Of a stretch of 19,287 bases of DNA, positions 14,911 to 19,287 are shown in pieces. The notes under the pieces were generated by a model. It did not search any database, was not told the origin of the DNA, and worked only from the letters and a program-made list of their open reading frames with translations. The DNA is from SIG607 sp045533195 (GTDB lineage Bacteria; Bacillota; Clostridia; Oscillospirales; Acutalibacteraceae). Position 1 is the stretch's first letter. Every line of letters starts with the position of its first letter. The DNA lies in assembly GCA_045533195.1 (NCBI GenBank), contig JAZSHI010000044.1:1-19287 (forward strand). The letters are read 5' to 3'. A program made the translations under genes and the position numbers.

Positions 14911-15674
14911 GCGGTAAAGTCAGTATTTGCGGTGTTGATACAACAAAATTAACGGTTTTAAAGGAAAAAGAAAAAGAGGAGCTTTTAAGAAAATATAAAG
15001 AGGGTGATATGTCGGCAAGAGATGCACTTGTGAACGGCAATTTACGTCTGGTGCTCAGCGTTGTGCAGCGTTTTTCAGGCAGAAATGAAAATATGGATGA
15101 TTTATTTCAGGTGGGTTGCATAGGACTTATTAAATCTATCGATAATTTCGATATTACTCAGCAGGTAAAATTTTCCACTTACGCTGTGCCTATGATAATT
15201 GGTGAAATCAGAAGGCATCTTCGAGATAACAGCCCCATAAGAGTCAGCCGCTCTATAAAAGATACTGCATATAAAGCGATGAAGGCAAAAGAAGAATATA
15301 TTAATAAGCATCAGCGTGAACCGAAGCTTAGCGAAATAGCCAAAATGCTGAATATAGAGGAAAGCGAAGTTGTAATTGCACTTGAAAGCATTGTTGAACC
15401 GATTTCCATTTATGAGCCTGTTTTTTCGGAAGGCTCCGATATGGTTTACGTTCTCGACCAGCTTGGCGATAACAGTTCCGCAGAGCAGTGGCTTGATGAA
15501 ATTGCTATTAGAGAAGCTATAACCAGACTGGACGAACGGGAGAAAAATATACTGACACTTCGTTTTATGAGAGGACTTACTCAAACCGAGGTTTCAAAGG
15601 AAATTGGTATTTCTCAGGCTCAGGTTTCACGTCTTGAAAAAAATGCCATTGATAAAATAAAGGGTAATGATTAA
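14904..15674 (+). CDS. sigG: Forespore-specific sigma factor SigG
   Basis: The 256-residue sigma-70-class factor directs late forespore transcription. Recognisable parts are KVSICGVDTTKL at the N terminus, NGNLRLVLSVVQRF and DDLFQVGCIGLIKSIDNFD (region 2), KFSTYAVPMIIGEIRRHLRD, and the region 4 helix-turn-helix LTQTEVSKEIGISQAQVSRL. All are close to Bacillus SigG. The start is unusual. There is no ATG; in-frame TTG 14889 and GTG 14895 overlap the Shine-Dalgarno itself and have none upstream. ATT 14904 lies eight bases after GGAGG and aligns with the first residue of Bacillus SigG (seven residues before ICGV). I therefore place the start at ATT, with TTG 14889 or GTG 14895 as alternatives. Confidence 0.93.
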   Translation: MFCGKVSICGVDTTKLTVLKEKEKEELLRKYKEGDMSARDALVNGNLRLVLSVVQRFSGRNENMDDLFQVGCIGLIKSIDNFDITQQVKFSTYAVPMIIGEIRRHLRDNSPIRVSRSIKDTAYKAMKAKEEYINKHQREPKLSEIAKMLNIEESEVVIALESIVEPISIYEPVFSEGSDMVYVLDQLGDNSSAEQWLDEIAIREAITRLDEREKNILTLRFMRGLTQTEVSKEIGISQAQVSRLEKNAIDKIKGND

Positions 15675-15707
15675 AAAATATAAGGCATATATATTATTGG
15701 TGATTAT

Positions 15708-15977
15708 ATGCTTTATACAATAACAGACTTTAAAAATAAACAGGCGGTAAGCGTAGATAACGGAATGGTTCTCGGGTTTATAGGAGATTTGGAAATTGAC
15801 TGTGATAACGGAACTGTGGCAAATTTAGTTATATACGGACGCTCTCGTCTTCTGGGTGCACTAGGCAGGGAAGAAGATTTAAAGATTCCTTGGTCAAATA
15901 TCGAAGTGATAGGTGACGAAACGGTGCTTGTTAAAGGAGCTTATGCCTTTAAAAGCACAAAAAGGAAAAGTTTTTAA
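15708..15977 (+). CDS. YlmC/YmxH-family sporulation protein (PRC-barrel)
   Basis: An 89-residue single PRC-barrel domain: GMVLGFIGDLEIDCDNGTVA followed by NLVIYGRSRLLGALGREEDLKIPW and a final WSNIEVIGDETVLVK strand. This matches the YlmC/YmxH family of Clostridia and Bacilli, commonly found next to sporulation sigma genes; its molecular role is not established. GGTGAT ends three bases before the ATG, a pattern shared with spoIVB and the small protein at 7324. It lies 33 bp after sigG and 45 bp before spoIVB, so the three are probably transcribed together. Confidence 0.88.
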   Translation: MLYTITDFKNKQAVSVDNGMVLGFIGDLEIDCDNGTVANLVIYGRSRLLGALGREEDLKIPWSNIEVIGDETVLVKGAYAFKSTKRKSF

Positions 15978-16022
15978 TGAATTAGGTCTATTTTAAAGGC
16001 AACACTACTTAGGGTGATTTAA

Positions 16023-17267
16023 GTGAAGGCTTTAAAATATATTTTTTGCGGATTTTATATAGCGCTGTGTATGACGGTTACAATGCTGTGTGTGGTGCTT
16101 TTTTATTATTCACACAGCATTGATAATAATTATAAAATTTCTAAAGGCAGCAGCTTTAAAATCGAAACGCGTCTTCCTGTTACTACACAGTATCAAGGAG
16201 TAAAAGTAGGAGAAAGCGAAGAAATAAATGTAGTAGGGTCCAGAGTGAAGGTGGATGTAAAACTACTGGGTGTTATTCCAATTAAAAGCACAACCTTGGA
16301 GGTAGTAGAGGAATCGTACGTTGCGGTTCTCGGCAGTCCTGTCGGTATAAAGATTTTTACCGACGGAGTTTTGGTAATTGATATGGAATCTATTAAAACT
16401 GCCCTTGGTAATAAAAATCCGGCAGTAGATGCAGGAATTAAAACAGGAGATTATATAATCAGTATAGACGGAATTGAAGTGTTTACCAATGAGGACGTGG
16501 CAGAATATGTAGAAAAAAGCGACGGTAATGCTTTGAGTTTTACTATAAGGCGAAATGATGTTTTAAAAACAGTAACCCTTAATCCTGCCTTGTCAAGCCA
16601 AGACGGTACTTATAAAGCAGGGCTTTGGGTTAAAGACAGTACAGCGGGGCTGGGAACCCTTACATTTTATTCTCCATATAACGATATGCTTTGCGGTCTC
16701 GGACATGCTATGTACGAAAGCAATACGGGTACCGTTTTGAATTTCAGAAGAGGTGAGCTTGTAGGCGCTCAAATAAACTCGGTTGTAAAGGGGACAAGCG
16801 GTATCCCCGGTGAACTTAAAGGCAGTCTTACCTATAATTCGCTGGGCAAACTTTACGAAAATTGCATTAACGGAGTGTATGGCTCTGCTACCTGTATAGT
16901 AGATACTCAAAATCTTACCGAAATAGCACACAAACAGGACGTAACAGATGGTGCGGCAACAATAATTTGTACTGTAGATAGAGAAGGACCAAAGGCTTAT
17001 AGCTGTGAAATCAATCTCGGTAACGTTGCAGTTAACGACACCGTACAGAATATGACGGTAACGGTTACCGATCCAAAACTTTTAGAACTTACAGGCGGAA
17101 TAGTGCAGGGAATGTCGGGCTCTCCTATTATCCAAAACGGCAAACTTGTGGGCGCTCTTACCCACGTCCTTCTCGACGACCCCGCCAAAGGCTACGGCAT
17201 TTTCGCCGAGAATATGCTTGAAACGGCACAAAGCGTATCTGAACAACAATTAAAAGATGCGTCATAA
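16023..17267 (+). CDS. spoIVB: SpoIVB-family signalling serine peptidase
   Basis: This 414-residue forespore-secreted S55-family peptidase signals to the mother cell to trigger pro-sigma-K processing in Bacillus. It has an N-terminal anchor (about 8-30), a PDZ domain (about 97-190, AGIKTGDYIISIDGIEV) and a C-terminal peptidase domain. Likely catalytic residues are H228 (GLGHAM), D350 (VTDPKLLE) and S365 (GGIVQGMSGSPII). The D-to-S distance of 15 residues equals that in B. subtilis (D363/S378) as I recall it. The start is GTG 16023 with GGTGAT four bases upstream. A strong terminator follows. In many Firmicutes spo0A comes next; here a collagen-like gene does. Confidence 0.95.
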   Translation: MKALKYIFCGFYIALCMTVTMLCVVLFYYSHSIDNNYKISKGSSFKIETRLPVTTQYQGVKVGESEEINVVGSRVKVDVKLLGVIPIKSTTLEVVEESYVAVLGSPVGIKIFTDGVLVIDMESIKTALGNKNPAVDAGIKTGDYIISIDGIEVFTNEDVAEYVEKSDGNALSFTIRRNDVLKTVTLNPALSSQDGTYKAGLWVKDSTAGLGTLTFYSPYNDMLCGLGHAMYESNTGTVLNFRRGELVGAQINSVVKGTSGIPGELKGSLTYNSLGKLYENCINGVYGSATCIVDTQNLTEIAHKQDVTDGAATIICTVDREGPKAYSCEINLGNVAVNDTVQNMTVTVTDPKLLELTGGIVQGMSGSPIIQNGKLVGALTHVLLDDPAKGYGIFAENMLETAQSVSEQQLKDAS

Positions 17268-17270
17268 CTT

Positions 17271-17296
17271 AAAGGACTCCATACGGAGTCCTTTTT
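17271..17296 (+). terminator. Intrinsic terminator after spoIVB
   Basis: AAAGGACTCC (17271-17280) pairs perfectly with GGAGTCCTTT (17285-17294) around ATAC, followed by TT. It lies three bases after the stop and closes the ftsE-spoIVB run. Confidence 0.9.
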
Positions 17297-17299
17297 CTA

Positions 17300-17328
17300 T
17301 TGCAATTTTAAAGACAATATGTTATTAT
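17300..17328 (+). promoter_or_regulatory. Candidate promoter of the collagen-like gene leader
   Basis: TTGCAA (17300-17305) and TATTAT (17323-17328) are separated by 17 bases. The predicted transcription start (about 17334-17336) falls exactly on the first base of the large inverted repeat at 17335, so the transcript would begin with the 5' arm of the structure. Confidence 0.5.
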
Positions 17329-17334
17329 GGTAGT

Positions 17335-17505
17335 GCCAAACTAACTTAATACTGTGTGAAATTGGGTGTATTTTTCTTTTTATGGGATAATTACGCTTAT
17401 TCTTGGTTATACAAACATTGTATGAATTTGATAAAAATGCAAATTCCGGCGATGTTTGTATATGTGTGCGTTTTTACGCCCCATTTCACACTCGGTTAGT
17501 TTGGC
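17335..17505 (+). ncRNA. Large nested inverted repeat: candidate structured leader RNA of the collagen-like gene
   Basis: Four nested helices are visible. P1: GCCAAACTAAC (17335-17345) with GTTAGTTTGGC (17495-17505), 11 perfect pairs. P2: GTGTGAAATTGGGTGTA (17354-17370) with 17475-17491, 17 positions with one mismatch and one G-U. P3: TATACAAACAT (17408-17418) with ATGTTTGTATA (17452-17462), 11 perfect. P4: GAATTTG (17424-17430) with CAAATTC (17440-17446), 7 perfect. The whole is one long interrupted hairpin of about 171 nt between the promoter at 17300 and the terminator at 17529. I do not recognise it as a known riboswitch class. It could instead be a foldback or MITE-like DNA element, or a pair of recombination sites. 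Confidence 0.6.
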
Positions 17506-17528
17506 GACTATCGGGGTTTGCGTTTTTT

Positions 17529-17558
17529 GTGCGGTTACTTCGGTAGCCGCACTTTTTT
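17529..17558 (+). terminator. Intrinsic terminator (UUCG loop) just before the collagen-like gene
   Basis: GTGCGGTTAC (17529-17538) pairs with GTAGCCGCAC (17543-17552) with one U-G pair around the stable tetraloop TTCG, then six T. It ends only six bases before the Shine-Dalgarno CAGGAGGA, inside the presumed leader rather than after a gene. That placement suits transcription attenuation. Confidence 0.85.
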
Positions 17559-17577
17559 ATTTCAGGAGGAAAGAGAA

Positions 17578-19287
17578 ATGAGTATGGGTCTGAAAAAAGC
17601 ACTCGCCATAATCTTATCGGTGATAATGGTTATTGGCATCTCGGTAGGAACTGTTATTATTACAAATAAACTAGCAGTACCTGCTTCCACAACAGTTGAG
17701 AATGGATTGTCTGCATACGAACTGGCAGTACAGTATGGCTATGAAGGTACTGTTCAGGAATGGCTTAACAGTCTGAACGGCAAGTCTGCTTACGAAATTG
17801 CCAAGGAGAATGGTTACACCGGTACTGAAACCGAGTGGACTACTTCTCTTAAAGCCACCGCAGGTAAAGACGGTGTTGGCATTAAGACGGCTGCTTTCTC
17901 TGACAGCAACGAATTGCTTATTACTCTTACTGATGGTACTGTATTAAATCTCGGTGTTGCCGACGGTCTTAACGGTAAGGACGGCACAGACGGAAAAGAT
18001 GGTGCAAACGGTAAGGATGGTGCCGACGGCAAGGACGGTGCTAATGGTAAAGATGGTGTAGGTATTACTTCGGCAAACATCAATGCCGAGGGTCAACTCG
18101 TGCTGTCTTTCTCTGATGGCAAGACTGTCAACCTTGATAAAGTTGTCGGTATGAATGGCCCAGACGGCATCGGTATTTCTTCTTCCGTAATTAATACAGA
18201 TGGCGAACTCGTTATTACATATACAAATGGCCAGACTGCTAACCTTGGTGTTGTTATCGGTGCCAAGGGTGATAAGGGTGACACTGGTGCAACGGGTGCT
18301 ACTGGTGCAACAGGTGCCCAAGGTGAGCAGGGTCTCCAAGGTGAAAAGGGAGACAAAGGCGATAAAGGTGATAAGGGTGATAAAGGCGACCAAGGCGAAC
18401 AGGGCATCCAGGGTGCGACAGGTGCTACTGGTGCGACTGGTAACGACGGTGTAAGCATCACCAAGACTGAAATCAACAACAAGGGCGAACTTATCATTAC
18501 CCTTTCTGATAATACCGTATCTAACCTCGGTGTCGTAGTAGGTGCCAAGGGCGAAAAGGGCGAAACTGGTGCAACAGGTGCTACTGGCGATAAAGGTGAC
18601 AAAGGTGATAAGGGCGACCAAGGTGAGCAAGGCATTAGTGTAACTGGTGCTGAAATCAACTCTAACGGCGAACTCGTTCTCATTTTCTCTAACAATCAAA
18701 GAACCAATGTCGGCAATGTGATTGGAGCCAAGGGCGACAAGGGTGACCAAGGCGAAAAGGGCGAAACTGGTGCAACAGGTGCTACTGGTGCACAGGGTGA
18801 GCAAGGTATTCAGGGTGATAAAGGTGATAAGGGTGTCACTGGTGCCACAGGTAATGATGGTGTAAGTGTAACCAAAACCGAAATCAACCAGAAAGGCGAA
18901 CTTGTTATTACCCTTTCTGATAATACTGTATCTAACCTCGGTGTTGTTGTAGGAGCCAAGGGTGATAAGGGCGATAAAGGTGATAAAGGCGACCAAGGTG
19001 AGCAAGGCATTCAGGGTATCCAAGGTATTCAGGGTGTTCAGGGCGAAACTGGTGCCAAAGGCGACAAAGGCGACGATGGTGTCGGCATCGAGACTATTGT
19101 TATCGAGAACGGCAATTTGAAGATAACCCTTACAAACGAAACCACACTTGACCTTGGCAATATCAAGGGCGACAAGGGTGAAAAGGGCGAAACAGGTGCT
19201 ACTGGTGCAACAGGTGCTACTGGCGATAAAGGTGACAAGGGCGATAAAGGTGACCAAGGTGAGCAGGGCATCCAAGGTATTCAGGGT
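17578..19287 (+). CDS. Collagen-like repeat surface protein (5' part; continues beyond the window)
   Basis: An open frame of 570 codons with no stop inside the window. Residues 6-29 form a hydrophobic signal or membrane anchor after two lysines. Two repeats of the type GxSAYExAxxxGYxGTxxEW follow (about 43-66 and 68-91). From residue 99 on, Gly-X-Y tracts alternate with seven copies of a module of roughly 33-35 residues (GVxI---IN--GELvItLSDnT--NLGvVvGAKG). Typical triplets are GDK, GAT, GEQ, GIQ, GEK and GET; only one triplet (GPD) contains proline. The start ATG 17578 follows CAGGAGGA by nine bases. A trimeric surface-exposed fibre is likely; a spore-surface role is conceivable from the sporulation genes upstream, but it may belong to vegetative cells. 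The C-terminal end is not seen. Confidence 0.9.
   Translation, partial: MSMGLKKALAIILSVIMVIGISVGTVIITNKLAVPASTTVENGLSAYELAVQYGYEGTVQEWLNSLNGKSAYEIAKENGYTGTETEWTTSLKATAGKDGVGIKTAAFSDSNELLITLTDGTVLNLGVADGLNGKDGTDGKDGANGKDGADGKDGANGKDGVGITSANINAEGQLVLSFSDGKTVNLDKVVGMNGPDGIGISSSVINTDGELVITYTNGQTANLGVVIGAKGDKGDTGATGATGATGAQGEQGLQGEKGDKGDKGDKGDKGDQGEQGIQGATGATGATGNDGVSITKTEINNKGELIITLSDNTVSNLGVVVGAKGEKGETGATGATGDKGDKGDKGDQGEQGISVTGAEINSNGELVLIFSNNQRTNVGNVIGAKGDKGDQGEKGETGATGATGAQGEQGIQGDKGDKGVTGATGNDGVSVTKTEINQKGELVITLSDNTVSNLGVVVGAKGDKGDKGDKGDQGEQGIQGIQGIQGVQGETGAKGDKGDDGVGIETIVIENGNLKITLTNETTLDLGNIKGDKGEKGETGATGATGATGDKGDKGDKGDQGEQGIQGIQG
17872..19287 (+). repeat. Alternating beta-module and Gly-X-Y repeat region
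   Basis: Module copies begin at 17872, 18055, 18166, 18448, 18631, 18859 and 19078, each about 100-105 bases. They are separated by Gly-X-Y tracts of varying length; between the second and third copy there is almost none. Copies four (18448) and six (18859) are nearly identical in protein and lie 411 bases apart. Third positions differ between repeats, so the array is not a recent perfect duplication. Confidence 0.85.

Noticed and set aside
15998..16007. GGCAACACTA matching a sigma-F -10 pattern before spoIVB
   Set aside because: No -35 match lies at a suitable distance, and transcription would start within the Shine-Dalgarno, leaving almost no leader.
18270..19070. Short near-tandem DNA repeats that could suggest a CRISPR array or VNTR
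   Set aside because: The repeats are in-frame Gly-X-Y codons of 9-18 bases without constant repeats or unique spacers of equal length.
17944..19275. A 443-codon open frame on the minus strand, and two shorter Pro/Ser-rich minus-strand frames, across the collagen-like gene
   Set aside because: They are antisense shadows of the periodic Gly-X-Y codons. Their proteins are low-complexity Thr/Leu/Phe or Ser-Pro repeats without Shine-Dalgarno sites, whereas the plus-strand frame has an anchor, recognisable modules and a strong ribosome-binding site.

Overview
The window comes from a low-GC, endospore-forming member of the Clostridia; an Oscillospirales/Ruminococcaceae-like gut anaerobe is my best guess. 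The evidence is a sigma-G gene, a YlmC/YmxH-type sporulation gene, a SpoIVB peptidase, a CD1247-type acidic zinc-ribbon protein, the MEP isoprenoid genes ispD-ispF, and Firmicutes-type Shine-Dalgarno sites. No rRNA, tRNA, CRISPR array or insertion sequence is visible.

Layout. (1) 1-390: the 3' end of a GH16-like glycosidase gene and two terminator hairpins. (2) 395-2020, minus strand: an LctP-type L-lactate permease with its own promoter. (3) 2280-2587: rpsU (S21) as a single-gene unit. (4) 2601-6044: yqeG, an endonuclease IV-like gene, an M24 peptidase gene, efp and the CD1247-type gene, closely packed. (5) 6093-8317: ispD, ispF, a small membrane protein and an RsuA-type pseudouridine synthase. 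(6) 8387-10825: a UgpC/MsmK-type sugar ABC ATPase and a PucR/CdaR-type regulator, each with its own promoter. (7) 10853-17267: a collinear run of ftsE, ftsX, a secreted M23 peptidase, a VanZ-coiled-coil fusion, sigG, ylmC-like and spoIVB, linking division-linked wall cleavage to forespore development. (8) 17300-19287 and beyond: a promoter, a large nested inverted repeat, an intrinsic terminator and a long collagen-like surface protein gene that runs off the window.

Two places deserve most attention. The sigG translation start is enclosed in a long hairpin that buries the Shine-Dalgarno and is followed by a U-tract; the best-supported start codon there is ATT. The collagen-like gene is preceded by an architecture typical of a regulated leader RNA: promoter, about 170 nt of nested stems, intrinsic terminator, Shine-Dalgarno, start codon. 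Its product alternates almost proline-free Gly-X-Y tracts with seven copies of a roughly 33-35-residue, probably beta-rich module.
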